Assembly (NCBI GenBank): GCA_903930535.1
Contig: CAIYYX010000087.1
Span: 1 to 64,000 of the forward strand
Direction: 5' to 3'
Length of the DNA: 64,000 nt
Source: an uncultured Sterolibacterium sp.
GTDB lineage: Bacteria > Pseudomonadota > Gammaproteobacteria > Burkholderiales > Rhodocyclaceae
Part shown: positions 8,659 through 18,435 of the stretch, piece by piece
Layout of the letters: each line of letters begins with the position of its first letter
Numbering within the stretch: position 1 is the first letter of the stretch
Program-made: the position numbers and the translations under genes
Notes under the pieces: generated by a model
Told to the model about the DNA's origin: nothing
Seen by the model: the letters and a program-made list of their open reading frames with translations, nothing else
Databases searched by the model: none

Positions 8659-9129
8659 ATGGCCCGCTTTGAAGACATCAACGAACTATTGCCCAATCTC
8701 GCCGGCCACGGCCTGCGCGTTGGCCTCGTCATGAGCCGGTTCAACGCCGATGTCGGCGAGGGTCTGCTCTCCGCCTGCGCCGACGAGTTGAAGCGACTCG
8801 GCGTGGCGTCGGCCGACATGGCCATCATGACCGTTCCCGGCGCGCTGGAAGTTCCCCTGGCCTTGCAGGCAATGGCGAACAGCGGCCGCTTCGACGCGCT
8901 GGTGGCGCTGGGCAGCGTGATCCGCGGCGAGACTTATCATTTCGAGATCGTCTCCAACGAATCTGCGCGCGGCATCACCGAGGTTCAGTTGAAGACCGGT
9001 GTGCCCATCGCCAACGCCATACTGACCACCGAGGACGACGACCAGGCGCTCTCGCGCATGGCGCAGAAGGGCCGGGAAGCGGCTCAGGCCGCGGTTGAAA
9101 TGACCCACCTTCTGAAGTCTTTGCTGTGA
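8659..9129 (+). CDS. ribH: 6,7-dimethyl-8-ribityllumazine synthase
   Basis: A 156-residue lumazine synthase that condenses the four-carbon phosphate from RibB with the ribityl-pyrimidine to give the substrate of RibE. Recognisable elements are [14 protein letters not shown], the VPGALEVP substrate loop, the [10 protein letters not shown] region with the catalytic His, and [13 protein letters not shown]. Length is standard. It lies in ribBA-ribH-nusB order and its stop overlaps the GTG of nusB by 4 bp. Confidence 0.95.
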   Translation: MARFEDINELLPNLAGHGLRVGLVMSRFNADVGEGLLSACADELKRLGVASADMAIMTVPGALEVPLALQAMANSGRFDALVALGSVIRGETYHFEIVSNESARGITEVQLKTGVPIANAILTTEDDDQALSRMAQKGREAAQAAVEMTHLLKSLL

Positions 9130-9587
9130 ACGCTCCGGTCACTTCAGCGGCAAGAGGTGGGGGTAAAAGAGGATCCAACCCGCGTCACCGCGCGCGCGAA
9201 TTCGTTCTGCAAGGCCTCTACCAGTATCTGGTGGGCAAGCAGGACGAGGCCGCCATCGAAGCCCAGGCCGCCACCGTCACAGGTTTCGACAAGGCCGACG
9301 GCGAGCTTTACAAGACGCTTTTGCACCGCACGCTCAATGATGCCACAGCGCTGCAGGAAGCCCTCACTCCGCATGTTGACCGCCCCTGGCCAGAGATCTC
9401 GCCGATAGAGCATGGCATCCTGCTGCTCGCCGCCTGCGAGTTCAAGCATTTCCCGGAAACCCCCTACCGCGTCGTGTTGAACGAGGCCATAGAACTCGCC
9501 AAGAGCTTCGGCGGCACCGATGGTCACAAGTTCGTCAATGGCGTGCTGGACAAACTGGCGGTTCAGTTGCGTCCGAACGAAAGCTAA
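9126..9587 (+). CDS. nusB: Transcription antitermination factor NusB
   Basis: A 153-residue all-helical NusB, which with NusE (S10) binds boxA RNA for rRNA antitermination. Motifs: [14 protein letters not shown], the [13 protein letters not shown] helix, [17 protein letters not shown] and the closing [11 protein letters not shown]. It starts at GTG 9126, overlapping the ribH stop (GTGA). The ribH-nusB-thiL order is widely conserved. Confidence 0.94.
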   Translation: MNAPVTSAARGGGKRGSNPRHRAREFVLQGLYQYLVGKQDEAAIEAQAATVTGFDKADGELYKTLLHRTLNDATALQEALTPHVDRPWPEISPIEHGILLLAACEFKHFPETPYRVVLNEAIELAKSFGGTDGHKFVNGVLDKLAVQLRPNES

Positions 9588-9590
9588 GGT

Positions 9591-10550
9591 GTGCCTTCCG
9601 AGTTTGACCTGATAGAGCGTTACTTCACTCGCCCGACGCGGCAAACGGTGCTGGGAGTCGGCGACGATGGCGCCATCGTCCGCGTCTCACAGGGGATGGA
9701 ACTGGTGATTTCGACCGACATGCTGGTCTCTGGCACTCACTTCCTGCCGGCAACCGAACCCGAGGCGCTGGGCTGGAAGACTCTCGCAGTCAATGTTTCG
9801 GACATGGCGGCGATGGGGGCGAAGCCGCGCTGGGCAGTCGTCGCCGTGGCGCTGCCGCAAGAAATTGCGGCTTCGGAGCCCTGGATAGCAGCCTTCGCCC
9901 GCGGCCTGTTCGCCTGCGCCGAGAATTTTTCCATAGACATCATCGGCGGCGACACCACGCGCGGCCCGCTAAACCTCTGCCCGACCATCTTCGGCGAGGT
10001 GCCACAAGGTCAGGCGTTGCTGCGCAGCGGCGCGAAACAAGGGGACGAGATCTGGGTATCCGGCAAGCCTGGCCGCGCCGCCCTGGGGCTCGCCCACCTT
10101 CAGGGGCGCTGCATCCTGAATGAACCCGTCCTCGCCGACTGCCTTGACGCGATCAATCGGCCGCAGCCGCGTGTAGCACTGGGGATTGCCTTGCGCGGTC
10201 TGGCCAGCGCCGCCATCGACGTCTCCGATGGCCTGCTCGCCGACCTCGGCCACATTCTCGCGCGATCGAACGTGGCGGCCACGGTTCATGTCGATCGCTT
10301 GCCCGATGTTCCGGCTTGTTCCGATACGACTCTTGCGCGGGATTGCCAACTCAGCGGCGGCGACGATTACGAACTCCTGTTTACCGCCGCGGCCGGCCGC
10401 CATGGCCAAATCGAAGCGTTATCCAGCACCCTCGGGTTGGCCCTCACTTCCATAGGAAACATAGGGCCGGGGAAAGGGCTGACACTGCAAGATGCAGACG
10501 GGCGCCCCCTGTCCATAGCCCGCCGCGGTTTCGATCATTTCGCGCCATGA
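9591..10550 (+). CDS. thiL: Thiamine-monophosphate kinase
   Basis: A 319-residue ThiL, which phosphorylates thiamine monophosphate to thiamine diphosphate, the active cofactor. The N-terminal Asp-rich metal site is in VGDDGAIV. GWKTLAVNVSDMAAMGA and GGDTTRGP are conserved nucleotide-binding elements, and SDGLLADLGHIL and SGGDDYELLFT complete the fold. GTG 9591 is used, 3 bp after the nusB stop. Its stop overlaps the ATG of pgpA (ATGA). Confidence 0.94.
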   Translation: MPSEFDLIERYFTRPTRQTVLGVGDDGAIVRVSQGMELVISTDMLVSGTHFLPATEPEALGWKTLAVNVSDMAAMGAKPRWAVVAVALPQEIAASEPWIAAFARGLFACAENFSIDIIGGDTTRGPLNLCPTIFGEVPQGQALLRSGAKQGDEIWVSGKPGRAALGLAHLQGRCILNEPVLADCLDAINRPQPRVALGIALRGLASAAIDVSDGLLADLGHILARSNVAATVHVDRLPDVPACSDTTLARDCQLSGGDDYELLFTAAAGRHGQIEALSSTLGLALTSIGNIGPGKGLTLQDADGRPLSIARRGFDHFAP

Positions 10551-11044
10551 ACATCAAGCGCAGCACGCCGCCACCCGTCAGCTTCCTGTTTTCCCATCCC
10601 GCCCATTTCATCAGCTGCGGCATGGGCAGCGGCTTGTCGCCTGTCGCCTCGGGCACGGCGGGAACCCTCTTCGCCTGGGCCGTCTATCCTTGGTTGCGGC
10701 CTTATTTCGACGAGCAAGGCTTCGCAATCTTCCTGCTCGCCGCTTTCCTGGTCGGCGTCTATGCCTGCGACAAGACCGGCCGCGACCTCGGAGTGGCTGA
10801 TCACGGCGCCATGGTCTGGGACGAAATCGTGCCCTTCTGGTTCGTGCTTTTCCTGACCCCGGAAGGTTTTCTTTGGCAGTTTTCGGCCTTCCTGCTGTTC
10901 CGCTTCTTCGACATTTTCAAGCCGCCACCGGCGCGCTTCTTCGACCAGTCCATGAAAAACGGCTTCGGCGTGATGCTCGATGATGCCGTCGCCGCCGCCT
11001 ACACGCTTTTCGCACTGGCCTTGACCAGAGCAATGCTCGCTTGA
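10547..11044 (+). CDS. pgpA: Phosphatidylglycerophosphatase A
   Basis: A 165-residue inner-membrane enzyme that dephosphorylates phosphatidylglycerophosphate to phosphatidylglycerol. Features: the GMGSGLSPVASGTAGTL loop near residue 25, a DKTGRDLGVADHGAMVWDE active-site segment, FRFFDIFKPPPA, and several membrane segments. ATG 10547 overlaps the thiL stop by 4 bp. The gene ends where pncC begins, so translation is likely coupled. Confidence 0.93.
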   Translation: MNIKRSTPPPVSFLFSHPAHFISCGMGSGLSPVASGTAGTLFAWAVYPWLRPYFDEQGFAIFLLAAFLVGVYACDKTGRDLGVADHGAMVWDEIVPFWFVLFLTPEGFLWQFSAFLLFRFFDIFKPPPARFFDQSMKNGFGVMLDDAVAAAYTLFALALTRAMLA

Positions 11045-11046
11045 AC

Positions 11047-11553
11047 ATGGATGCAGAACTTCTTCAACTATCGCATGCGGTCGGGCTCGCCCTGATGAAG
11101 CAAGAAGCCCTGCTAACCTGCGCCGAATCCTGCACCGGCGGTTGGGTAGCGGCAGTGGTCACGGCCAGCGCAGGCAGTTCGAACTGGTTCGAGCGTGGCT
11201 TCGTCACGTACTCCGACGCATCCAAGCAGGAAATGCTCGGTGTGCCGGCCGCGACGATCTCGACTCATGGCGCGGTCAGCGAGGAGACTGCGTGCGCCAT
11301 GGCGGCGGGGGCGCAGGCGCACTCCCAGGCGCAAATCGCCCTGGCAATCACGGGTATCGCCGGCCCGGGGGGTGGCTCACCTGGTAAGCCAGTGGGTACC
11401 GTATGCTTCTCCTGGTGCAGTGAAGGTAAAGCCGCCATCAGCGAGACCCGGTTCTTTTCCGGGGAACGCGAGCAGGTCAGGCGATCGGCCGTAATCCACG
11501 CCCTGACGGGCCTGCTGTCCAGGCTGGAAAGCACCGCAAAAACTGTGCCATAA
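11047..11553 (+). CDS. pncC: Nicotinamide-nucleotide amidohydrolase (CinA C-terminal domain)
   Basis: A stand-alone CinA C-terminal domain of about 168 residues that deamidates nicotinamide mononucleotide in NAD recycling. It shows [13 protein letters not shown] near the start, SYxD-like [12 protein letters not shown] and [17 protein letters not shown]. The N-terminal molybdopterin-like CinA half is absent, as usual in proteobacteria. ATG 11047 is preferred over TTG 11041. It sits directly before recA, a frequent pairing (cinA-recA). Confidence 0.92.
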   Translation: MDAELLQLSHAVGLALMKQEALLTCAESCTGGWVAAVVTASAGSSNWFERGFVTYSDASKQEMLGVPAATISTHGAVSEETACAMAAGAQAHSQAQIALAITGIAGPGGGSPGKPVGTVCFSWCSEGKAAISETRFFSGEREQVRRSAVIHALTGLLSRLESTAKTVP

Positions 11554-11579
11554 TCTATTCAATTCGTAAAGGAATCAAC

Positions 11580-12602
11580 ATGGACGACAACAAGAGCAAG
11601 GCCCTGCAGGCCGCACTGGCGCAGATCGAGAAGCAGTTCGGCAAGGGCTCGATCATGAAAATGGGTGCGGCGCAGATCGAGAACGACCTTCAGGTCGTCT
11701 CCACCGGCTCGCTGGGTCTCGACATCGCACTGGGCACGGGCGGCCTGCCGCGCGGGCGGGTAGTCGAGGTCTATGGTCCCGAGTCCTCGGGCAAAACCAC
11801 GCTGTGCCTGCACGTCGTGGCCGAAGTGCAGAAGGCGGGCGGGGTGGCGGCCTACATCGACGCCGAGAACGCGCTCGACCCGGTCTATGCAGGCAAGCTC
11901 GGCGTCAATGTCGGCGACATGCTGATCTCCCAGCCCGACACCGGAGAGCAGGGCCTGGAAATCGCCGATATGCTGGTGCGTTCGGGCGGCGTCGATATCA
12001 TCGTCATCGACTCGGTGGCCGCACTTGTGCCCCGCGCCGAGATCGAGGGCGAAATGGGCGACCAGTTGCCCGGCCTGCAGGCGCGACTGATGAGCCAGGC
12101 GCTGCGGAAACTCGCCGGCAACATCAAGCGCACCAACACCCTGGTCATTTTCATCAACCAGATCCGCATGAAGATCGGCGTGATGTTCGGCAGCCCGGAG
12201 ACGACCACCGGCGGCAACGCCTTGAAATTCTATGCTTCGGTGCGCCTAGACATCCGCCGCGTCGGCGCGATCAAGAAGGGTGAGGAAGTGGTCGGCAACG
12301 AGACCAAGGTCAAGGTGGTCAAGAACAAGGTGGCGCCGCCCTTCCGCGAGGCCCGCTTCGACATCCTCTACGGCGAGGGCATCTCGCGCGAGGGCGAGGT
12401 CATCGATCTGGGCGTCGAGCACAAGATCGTCGACAAGTCCGGCGCCTGGTACGCTTACAACGGCGAGAAAATCGGACAGGGCAGGGACAATTCGCGCGAC
12501 TACCTGAGGGAGCATCCCGATCTCGCCCGCGACATCGAGAACAAGGTGCGCGCCGCCGTCGGCGTGACGGCGATCCAGACTGCGGTGGCCGCAGCCGAGT
12601 GA
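11580..12602 (+). CDS. recA: Recombinase RecA
   Basis: A 340-residue RecA, the strand-exchange ATPase and SOS co-protease. Walker [10 protein letters not shown] lies near residue 65, and Walker [11 protein letters not shown] near 140. The loop regions [18 protein letters not shown] and [20 protein letters not shown] are canonical. A possible CATAAT -10 overlaps the pncC stop. I looked for a CTGT-N8-ACAG LexA box in the 26-bp gap and the end of pncC and did not see one. Its stop overlaps the recX GTG. Confidence 0.97.
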   Translation: MDDNKSKALQAALAQIEKQFGKGSIMKMGAAQIENDLQVVSTGSLGLDIALGTGGLPRGRVVEVYGPESSGKTTLCLHVVAEVQKAGGVAAYIDAENALDPVYAGKLGVNVGDMLISQPDTGEQGLEIADMLVRSGGVDIIVIDSVAALVPRAEIEGEMGDQLPGLQARLMSQALRKLAGNIKRTNTLVIFINQIRMKIGVMFGSPETTTGGNALKFYASVRLDIRRVGAIKKGEEVVGNETKVKVVKNKVAPPFREARFDILYGEGISREGEVIDLGVEHKIVDKSGAWYAYNGEKIGQGRDNSRDYLREHPDLARDIENKVRAAVGVTAIQTAVAAAE

Positions 12603-13039
12603 TTTCCCTGCGCCAACAGGCGCTCAAGCGGCTTGCCAGGCGCGAGCACAGCCGCTTCGAGCTCGAAGAAAAGCTTTCAGCGCTGGGAACTGCCGAAGAA
12701 ATCGCCGCCGTGCTCGACACTCTCGAGGCGACCGGCCTGCTCTCCGACCAGCGCACGGCGGCCTCCTATCTCTCCAGTCACGCCGCGCGCTTCGGAACCA
12801 TGAAGCTCAAGCACACCCTGCGCGCCAAGGGCATCGCAGAGGAAATCATCGATGCCGGGCTGGCGGCTCTCGGCGAAGACCTGGCCAGCGAAGAAACACG
12901 GGCACTGGAGATATGGCGGCGCAAGTATGGGCAGCCGCCTGTCGACGCCCGCGAATGGGCGAAACAGGCGCGCTTCCTGCAAAGCCGCGGCTTCTCCAGC
13001 GACGCCATCAGGCGAGTTTTGAAGGCTTACCATGTCTGA
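12599..13039 (+). CDS. recX: RecA regulatory protein RecX
   Basis: A 146-residue helical-repeat protein that caps RecA filaments and moderates RecA activity. Typical features are [21 protein letters not shown] at the N-terminus, the repeated [19 protein letters not shown] helix module and the C-terminal [20 protein letters not shown]. It starts at GTG 12599, overlapping the recA stop by 4 bp, and overlaps lptB by 8 bp at its end. Confidence 0.93.
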   Translation: MISLRQQALKRLARREHSRFELEEKLSALGTAEEIAAVLDTLEATGLLSDQRTAASYLSSHAARFGTMKLKHTLRAKGIAEEIIDAGLAALGEDLASEETRALEIWRRKYGQPPVDAREWAKQARFLQSRGFSSDAIRRVLKAYHV

Positions 13040-13766
13040 TATGAAGAGCACTCTTCAGGTCAGCGGCCTGCGCAAGAAGTACAAGTCGCGGACGGTGGTG
13101 AAAGACATTTCCTTCCACGTCGGCAGCGGCGAGGTGATCGGCCTTCTGGGACCGAACGGCGCCGGCAAGACCACCTGCTTCTACATGATAGTCGGCCTGG
13201 TGGCGGCCGATGGCGGCGAGATCCGTCTGGACGACGCAAACCTCACCCACATGCCCATCCACAAGCGGGCAAGGCTGGGGCTTTCCTACCTGCCCCAGGA
13301 GAACTCGGTTTTCAGGAAGCTTTCCGTGGCCGATAACATTCGCGCCGTTCTGGAATTGCAGAAGCTCTCCGCAGACGAGATCGAGAACCACCTCGACCAA
13401 CTGCTCCAGGAACTCCATATCACCCACCTGCGCAACAGCGCCGCGATCTCTCTCTCGGGCGGCGAGCGCCGCCGCGTCGAGATCGCGCGCGCCCTGGCGA
13501 CCGATCCGCGCTTCATCCTGTTGGACGAGCCTTTCGCCGGCGTCGACCCGATCGCAGTCATAGACATCCAAAAAATCATAGGCTTCCTAAAACAACGCAA
13601 CATAGGCGTCCTGATCACCGACCACAATGTGCGCGAAACGCTTGGCATCTGCGACCGAGCGACTATCATCAATGATGGTGAAGTGCTGGCTTCCGGCCGG
13701 CCGGACGAAATAGTCGATAACGAAAGCGTACGCAAGGTTTACCTGGGCGAAAACTTCCGCATGTGA
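13032..13766 (+). CDS. lptB: Lipopolysaccharide transport ATPase LptB
   Basis: A 244-residue ATPase of the LptBFG complex that extracts LPS from the inner membrane. Walker A is GPNGAGKTT, the Q-loop is [13 protein letters not shown], the signature is [15 protein letters not shown], and Walker B is [13 protein letters not shown]. The GLSYLPQ and TDHNVRETL segments are typical of LptB. LptC and LptA, usually immediately upstream, are absent; recX occupies that place. It is followed 4 bp later by rpoN, as in most proteobacteria. Confidence 0.95.
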   Translation: MSDMKSTLQVSGLRKKYKSRTVVKDISFHVGSGEVIGLLGPNGAGKTTCFYMIVGLVAADGGEIRLDDANLTHMPIHKRARLGLSYLPQENSVFRKLSVADNIRAVLELQKLSADEIENHLDQLLQELHITHLRNSAAISLSGGERRRVEIARALATDPRFILLDEPFAGVDPIAVIDIQKIIGFLKQRNIGVLITDHNVRETLGICDRATIINDGEVLASGRPDEIVDNESVRKVYLGENFRM

Positions 13767-13770
13767 AGCA

Positions 13771-15198
13771 ATGAAACAGTCGCTGCAACTCAAACTCTCC
13801 CAGCATCTCGCGCTCACCCCGCAGTTGCAGCTTTCCATCCGGTTGCTGCAATTGTCCACCCTGGAACTCAACCAGGAGCTCGAGCAGTTTCTCGAGGAGA
13901 ACCCCCTGCTCGAGCGCGACGACACGAAAGATGGCCTCCCCTTCGTCGCCTCCCCCGAACAGCCGGTGCAAAATGCCGCTGCCGAAGAAACCTCCGCATC
14001 CAGCTTCGACGAAGGCGTCGAACCCAGTTGGGGCAACGATGCCCCCGCCAACCATGGTCCGCGCGACGACGATGATTCCGACTATGCCGAGACCCAGACG
14101 GCGGCCAATTCGCTGCGCGACCACCTGGGCGCCCAACTCGCACTGACACCTTTCTCCGACAGCGAAAGAAACCTGGTCAGCTTCCTCATCGAGGGGCTGA
14201 ACGAAGACGGCTATCTGGCGCAGAGCTTGGAAGATTTGCTCGACGTTCTTCCCGAGGATGCGACTGAGACCGACCGCGAGGGCCTGCTCGAGGAACTGCA
14301 GATCGCCTTGAAGCTGCTGCAGAATTTCGATCCGCCCGGCGTCGGCGCGCGCAGCCCCAGCGAATGCCTGGCACTGCAACTCGCCTGTCTGCCGCCAGAC
14401 CCGGTGCAAGATCTGGCGCTCGCGATCGTGAACCATCACCTGGACCTGCTCGCGGCACGTGACTTCGCCAAACTGAAAAAACTGCTGCGCTGCGACGATG
14501 AAGCCTTGCGTGCCGCCCACGCCCTGATCCGCTCCCTGAATCCCAGGCCCGGCGCCCAGTACTCCACATTGGACACGCGCTACATCATTCCCGACGTCAC
14601 GGTGAGGAAGTTGCGCGGCAACTGGACTGCCAGCCTCAACCCGGACGCGATGCCGCGGCTGCGCATCAACCGCCTCTATGCCGATATCCTGCAGCGCAAC
14701 CGCGGCGGCAGCGGCGCCGGCCTCGCGAGCCAGTTGCAGGAGGCGAAGTGGCTGATCAAGAACGTGCAGCAGCGCTTCGACACCATTTTGCGGGTTTCGC
14801 AGGCTATCGTCGACCGCCAGCGCCAGTTCCTGGAGCATGGCGAAGTGGCGATGCGTCCATTGACGCTGCGCGAGATCGCCGAAACCCTGGGCCTGCACGA
14901 ATCCACTATTTCGCGCGTGACCACGCAAAAGTTCATGTCGAGTCCGCGCGGCATTTTTGAACTCAAGTATTTTTTCGGCAGCCATGTGGCCACCGAAACC
15001 GGCGGAGCAGCATCATCCACCGCAATTCGCGCGCTTATCAAGCAACTGGTGGGCGCGGAGGATGGCCACAAGCCGCTCTCCGATGCCAAGATTGCGGGAA
15101 TCCTCGGCCAGCAAGGCATCGTCGTCGCCCGCCGCACCATCGCCAAGTACCGCGACGTGCTCAACATTCCGCCGGTCAATTTGCGTAAAATTCTTTAA
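13771..15198 (+). CDS. rpoN: RNA polymerase sigma-54 factor
   Basis: A 475-residue sigma-54. The Gln/Leu-rich activator-interacting region I ([18 protein letters not shown] onwards, about 1-50) is followed by an acidic linker, the core-binding domain, the helix-turn-helix ([19 protein letters not shown]) and the C-terminal RpoN box [10 protein letters not shown] that reads the -24 element. It is complete and directs nitrogen-related and other enhancer-dependent promoters. It is followed by hpf, ptsN and hprK in the conserved order. Confidence 0.96.
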   Translation: MKQSLQLKLSQHLALTPQLQLSIRLLQLSTLELNQELEQFLEENPLLERDDTKDGLPFVASPEQPVQNAAAEETSASSFDEGVEPSWGNDAPANHGPRDDDDSDYAETQTAANSLRDHLGAQLALTPFSDSERNLVSFLIEGLNEDGYLAQSLEDLLDVLPEDATETDREGLLEELQIALKLLQNFDPPGVGARSPSECLALQLACLPPDPVQDLALAIVNHHLDLLAARDFAKLKKLLRCDDEALRAAHALIRSLNPRPGAQYSTLDTRYIIPDVTVRKLRGNWTASLNPDAMPRLRINRLYADILQRNRGGSGAGLASQLQEAKWLIKNVQQRFDTILRVSQAIVDRQRQFLEHGEVAMRPLTLREIAETLGLHESTISRVTTQKFMSSPRGIFELKYFFGSHVATETGGAASSTAIRALIKQLVGAEDGHKPLSDAKIAGILGQQGIVVARRTIAKYRDVLNIPPVNLRKIL

Positions 15199-15210
15199 CC
15201 AGGAGGTCTT

Positions 15211-15531
15211 ATGAACATCAACATCACCGGTCATCATGTCGAAGTCACGCCAGCCATTCGCGACTATGCGAATGCCAAGCTCGACCGCATCATCCGCCAT
15301 TTCGACAACGTCACCAGCGTTCATGTGATCCTGTCCGTCGACAAGCTCAAGCAGAAGGCCGAGGTGACCTTGCACGTCAAGGGCAAGGACATCCACGCCG
15401 ACAGCATAGAATCCGATCTCTATGCCGCCATCGACACCATGGTCGACAAGCTCGACCGCCAGGTGGTCAAGTACAAGGAGATACAGTCGAACCATGCTCA
15501 CGAAGGCCACAAGCGCCAGCCGACCGAATGA
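15211..15531 (+). CDS. hpf: Ribosome hibernation-promoting factor (short HPF/YfiA type)
   Basis: A 106-residue protein of the RaiA/HPF family that binds the 30S decoding centre and inactivates ribosomes in stationary phase. The N-terminal MNINITGHHVEVTPAIRDYA and the basic VDKLDRQVVKYKE helix are typical. It lacks the long C-terminal dimerisation domain. AGGAGG at 15201-15206 gives a strong ribosome-binding site. Its place after rpoN is conserved. Confidence 0.93.
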   Translation: MNINITGHHVEVTPAIRDYANAKLDRIIRHFDNVTSVHVILSVDKLKQKAEVTLHVKGKDIHADSIESDLYAAIDTMVDKLDRQVVKYKEIQSNHAHEGHKRQPTE

Positions 15532-15537
15532 TGGTCC

Positions 15538-16041
15538 ATGCCGTCAACGTCGCATATGAATCAGATCGCCAAGCTCCTGCCGCCTGAAAACGTCGTCATA
15601 GACCTTGAGGCGAGCAGCAAGAAGCGCCTCTTCGAACAAGCCGGCCTGCTCTTCGAGAACAACCAGGGCATCGCCCGCAGCCAGGTCTATGATGCCTTGT
15701 TCGCGCGCGAGAAGCTGGGCTCGACCGGGCTGGGCCAGGGCATCGCCATTCCGCACGGCCGCATCAAGGGCCTGAAGGGCGCCATAGGCTGTTTCCTGCG
15801 GCTTAAAACGCCGGTGCAGTTCGATGCACCCGATGGCCAGCCCGTCGGCCTGGCCTTCGTGCTTCTGGTGCCGGAAGCGGCCACAGAGTATCATTTGCTG
15901 GTCCTCTCCGAACTCGCCCAGATGTTCTCCGAACGCGGTTTCCGCGAACAACTCAGCGCCGCACAAGATGCAGCGGCGGTCCATAGTCTTTTCTTGAACT
16001 GGCAGGTCGATGCCCCAGCAGAACGTCGCACAGCTGTTTGA
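15538..16041 (+). CDS. ptsN: Nitrogen-regulatory PTS EIIA(Ntr)
   Basis: A 167-residue EIIA of the fructose/mannitol fold that acts in signalling rather than sugar import. The phosphorylated His lies in [37 protein letters not shown] is the usual N-terminus, so ATG 15556 (MNQIAKLL) is an equally good start and would give 161 residues. It should accept phosphate through a PTS relay; an EI and HPr are encoded at 26.9-29.1 kb. It overlaps hprK by 32 bp. Confidence 0.92.
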   Translation: MPSTSHMNQIAKLLPPENVVIDLEASSKKRLFEQAGLLFENNQGIARSQVYDALFAREKLGSTGLGQGIAIPHGRIKGLKGAIGCFLRLKTPVQFDAPDGQPVGLAFVLLVPEAATEYHLLVLSELAQMFSERGFREQLSAAQDAAAVHSLFLNWQVDAPAERRTAV

Positions 16042-16954
16042 GCGAAACCGCGAGAGACTTCGCCTGGAGTGGCTGTGCGGCTCGCTCGATGCCGCCATCC
16101 CGGCGCCGGTCGAGGCGTCCACCGGCGATCTGGTCGGACACCTCAACCTCATCCACCCCGGCCGCATCCAGGTGCTCGGCCCGCCTGAAATCGACTGGGC
16201 GAACCGCCAGGACGATGAAAAGGTCGCTCACCACATAAGAGAAATCATTTCCGCCAAGCCGCCGGCTATTATCGTTACCGACGGCTGTCTCGTTCCAGTG
16301 ATGGTGCGCAATCTCTGCGAGTCCGGCAACACGCCGCTATTTACCACCTCGCTTTCCGCAACCGCGGTGATCGATGCGCTGCGCCTCTATCTGTCGCGCC
16401 AGTTGGCCGAGGTGGTATCTCTGCACGGGGTGTTCATGGATGTGCTGGGCATGGGGGTGCTGATTACCGGCGACTCGGGTGCGGGCAAGAGCGAACTGGG
16501 ACTGGAGTTGATCTCGCGCGGCCACGGCCTGGTAGCCGATGATGTGGTCGAGGTCTCGCGCCTGTCAGCCAACACGCTGGAGGGTCGCTGCCCCGAACTG
16601 CTCAAGGACTTCCTCGAGGTGCGCGGCCTCGGCTTGCTCAACATCCGCACGATATTCGGTGAAACAGCCTGCAGACGCAAGATGAAGCTCAAGCTCATAG
16701 TGCATCTGCAAAGGCCTCAGGCAGGCGCCGAAACGGCGCGACTGCCGCTCGATGCGCAGACCGAGTCCATACTCGGCGTACCGGTACGAAAGGTGTCCAT
16801 TCCCGTTGCCGCCGGCCGCAATCTCGCCGTGCTGCTCGAGGCGGCGGTGCGTTCGACCATCCTGCTGTTGCGCGGTATCGACAGCATGCAGGAATTTCTT
16901 GACCGCCAGCAGCTAGCGCTTGACGCTGACGGCAAGAACGATTATGCCATTTGA
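16010..16954 (+). CDS. hprK: HPr kinase/phosphorylase
   Basis: A 314-residue bifunctional enzyme that phosphorylates and dephosphorylates HPr on Ser46. The P-loop is [19 protein letters not shown] and the following VADDVVE is family-typical. The late [16 protein letters not shown] motif corresponds to the HprK signature. Its HPr partner in this window retains a Ser at the canonical position. In Gram-negatives HprK occurs with regulatory rather than sugar-transporting PTSs, matching this gene set. RapZ, often next, is not found downstream. Confidence 0.95.
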   Translation: MPQQNVAQLFERNRERLRLEWLCGSLDAAIPAPVEASTGDLVGHLNLIHPGRIQVLGPPEIDWANRQDDEKVAHHIREIISAKPPAIIVTDGCLVPVMVRNLCESGNTPLFTTSLSATAVIDALRLYLSRQLAEVVSLHGVFMDVLGMGVLITGDSGAGKSELGLELISRGHGLVADDVVEVSRLSANTLEGRCPELLKDFLEVRGLGLLNIRTIFGETACRRKMKLKLIVHLQRPQAGAETARLPLDAQTESILGVPVRKVSIPVAAGRNLAVLLEAAVRSTILLLRGIDSMQEFLDRQQLALDADGKNDYAI

Positions 16955-17035
16955 ATAGCCTGTCAACCCCTTTGCCGCGGCATGCGTTCTTAACTGACGG
17001 CGCCTCGCCGTATCACTCTACCCTAGGAGATTGCC

Positions 17036-17368
17036 ATGCATAAACTGATGCTCGCCGCCCTGGCTTCCGTGTTCGCCGCCAACGTGGCACTGGCGCAAGC
17101 CCCGGCCGCCGCAGAAAAGAAAGCAACGCCGCAGCAAGAAAAAATGAAAGCCTGCAATACCGAAGCCAAGGGCAAGAAAGGCGACGAACGCAAGGCCTTC
17201 ATGAAGGAATGCCTCGGTGCCAAGCAGGCTGGCGCACAGCCGGCCGTCGCGGAGAAGAAGGCGACGCCGCAACAGGGGAAAATGAAGGCCTGCAACGCCG
17301 AAGCCAAGGGCAAGAAGGGCGACGAGCGCAAGGCCTTCATGAAGGAATGCCTGTCAGCCAAGAAGTAG
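17036..17368 (+). CDS. PsiF-repeat periplasmic protein
   Basis: A 110-residue secreted protein: a signal peptide ending near VALAQA (residue 22), then two PsiF repeats, each QxKMKACNxEAKGKKGDERKAFMKECL-like with a pair of cysteines, separated by a Lys/Ala linker. The two repeats are nearly identical in DNA and protein, suggesting recent internal duplication. E. coli PsiF is phosphate-starvation induced but its role is unknown. GGAG before the ATG is a good ribosome-binding site. Confidence 0.85.
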   Translation: MHKLMLAALASVFAANVALAQAPAAAEKKATPQQEKMKACNTEAKGKKGDERKAFMKECLGAKQAGAQPAVAEKKATPQQGKMKACNAEAKGKKGDERKAFMKECLSAKK

Positions 17369-17402
17369 ATCGGGCTTTCGCTGGGGACACTCGAACGGGT
17401 GT

Positions 17403-17447
17403 AGCCCGATAGGTCGGCCTAACGGCCGACCTATGTATAGACGGGCT
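17403..17447. repeat. Palindromic repeat with TAGGTCGG core, copy 1
   Basis: ATAGGTCGGC and GCCGACCTAT pair around a short loop, inside an outer AGCCCG/CGGGCT stem. It lies just downstream of the PsiF gene and may stop transcription, but there is no T run. Related copies lie at 22055-22100, 31645-31715 and 61533-61592. Confidence 0.7.
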
Positions 17448-17558
17448 CGCGGCTGGAGGGATAGGGCAGGCTGCCATCCGCGAGCGGGCACCCGGCGGCG
17501 ATCTGCGATAGCGACATGCAGTCGTGCGCGAAGGCGTCAGCCGAACCCGTCATATAGA

Positions 17559-17692
17559 TTAGGGAAACGCTGATCAAGTCCGTCATCGCGAGCCCCAAAG
17601 GGGCGTGGCGATCTTCAAGCCACTGATCTTGCTTGGCTCTTAGATTGCTTTGCTCGCAATGACGAAGTTGTACTTGATCAGCGTTTCCTTAG
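17559..17692. repeat. MITE-like inverted-repeat element (about 134 bp)
   Basis: Outer arms TAGGGAAACGCTGATCAAGT (left) and the complement of ACTTGATCAGCGTTTCCTTA (right) match closely. Inner arms GTCATCGCGAGC and GCTCGCAATGAC continue the pairing. No open reading frame is present. The interval 17369-17760 holds only this and the TAGGTCGG palindrome. The layout is that of a non-autonomous inverted-repeat element. Confidence 0.7.
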
Positions 17693-17760
17693 ATGCGGGC
17701 GAAGCGACTCGGCATCCACTGCGGGTGTAAAGAAATCCAGCTATCAGTAAGACAAAAACA

Positions 17761-18432
17761 TCATTGGCCTTCAAGCGCAGAACAGTCAAATTCTACGACC
17801 TCGTCTGTCTCCGGCCCATGAGAACAGCCGCAGCTGATGTAGCCGCGGCCGCGCAGGACAACCTCTGCGCGCATCAAGGCAATTTCAGGGCTGCCGGCCA
17901 AACCGACGAAGGTGCCGTTGCGGCTCTGGTCGGAGAGAAAATAATTGTCCCGGCGCCACTCTATCCGGGCATGGATGCGCGAAGCGCGGGGATCACTGAT
18001 GACGATATCGTTATGGGAGTCGCGCCCGAGCACTGCCTGCGTTTTTTCCGGGCCGAGGAAGAGTTCAGTGTCGCCATGACGCAGACTCAAAAACGCGATT
18101 GGAGTCGCTTTATCGCCAACCGCCGCGACTGGATGAAAACTGACATTAATCGCCAGTTTGACGCCGGAGACAGGCGGCAGGTCGAGGACCCTTTGCTGCA
18201 TCTCGCGGCTTGCGAGATGTGCCACCTCGGCAGAGTCGAATAGCGCCGTGAGTCTGGCAGCGCCAACGGCATCCTGCACTTGTCCCTTGAATCCTGTGGC
18301 TACGCGCTCCATGCGGTGGAGGCAGCGCAAGACGGCATGCTGCGTCTCCGCTGCGCCAATTTTTTCGCGCAGCAGCACTGTGCCCGAGACTTCGGCCGTC
18401 AAAAGGCAGGGCTTGTCATCTGTCGCGCTCAT
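17761..18432 (-). CDS. FHA-domain protein with a cyclase-like N-terminal domain
   Basis: A 223-residue cytoplasmic protein. Residues from about 130 to 200 form an FHA phosphothreonine-binding domain (LGRDSHNDIVISD, SRIHARIEW, NGTFVG). The first 115 residues resemble a class III adenylyl-cyclase domain, but the metal-binding Asp pair and substrate residues are not recognisable, so it is probably a non-catalytic relic or sensor. It lies 3 bp downstream of ttcA on the same strand. Partners are unknown. Confidence 0.75.
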   Translation of the reverse strand: MSATDDKPCLLTAEVSGTVLLREKIGAAETQHAVLRCLHRMERVATGFKGQVQDAVGAARLTALFDSAEVAHLASREMQQRVLDLPPVSGVKLAINVSFHPVAAVGDKATPIAFLSLRHGDTELFLGPEKTQAVLGRDSHNDIVISDPRASRIHARIEWRRDNYFLSDQSRNGTFVGLAGSPEIALMRAEVVLRGRGYISCGCSHGPETDEVVEFDCSALEGQ

Positions 18433-18435
18433 GGC

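Noticed and set aside
11540..11579. LexA box before recA
   Set aside because: No CTGT-N8-ACAG palindrome is seen in the gap or the adjacent end of pncC.
13669..14985. Minus-strand open frame (438 codons) opposite rpoN
   Set aside because: rpoN is complete on the plus strand and no family is visible in the antisense frame.
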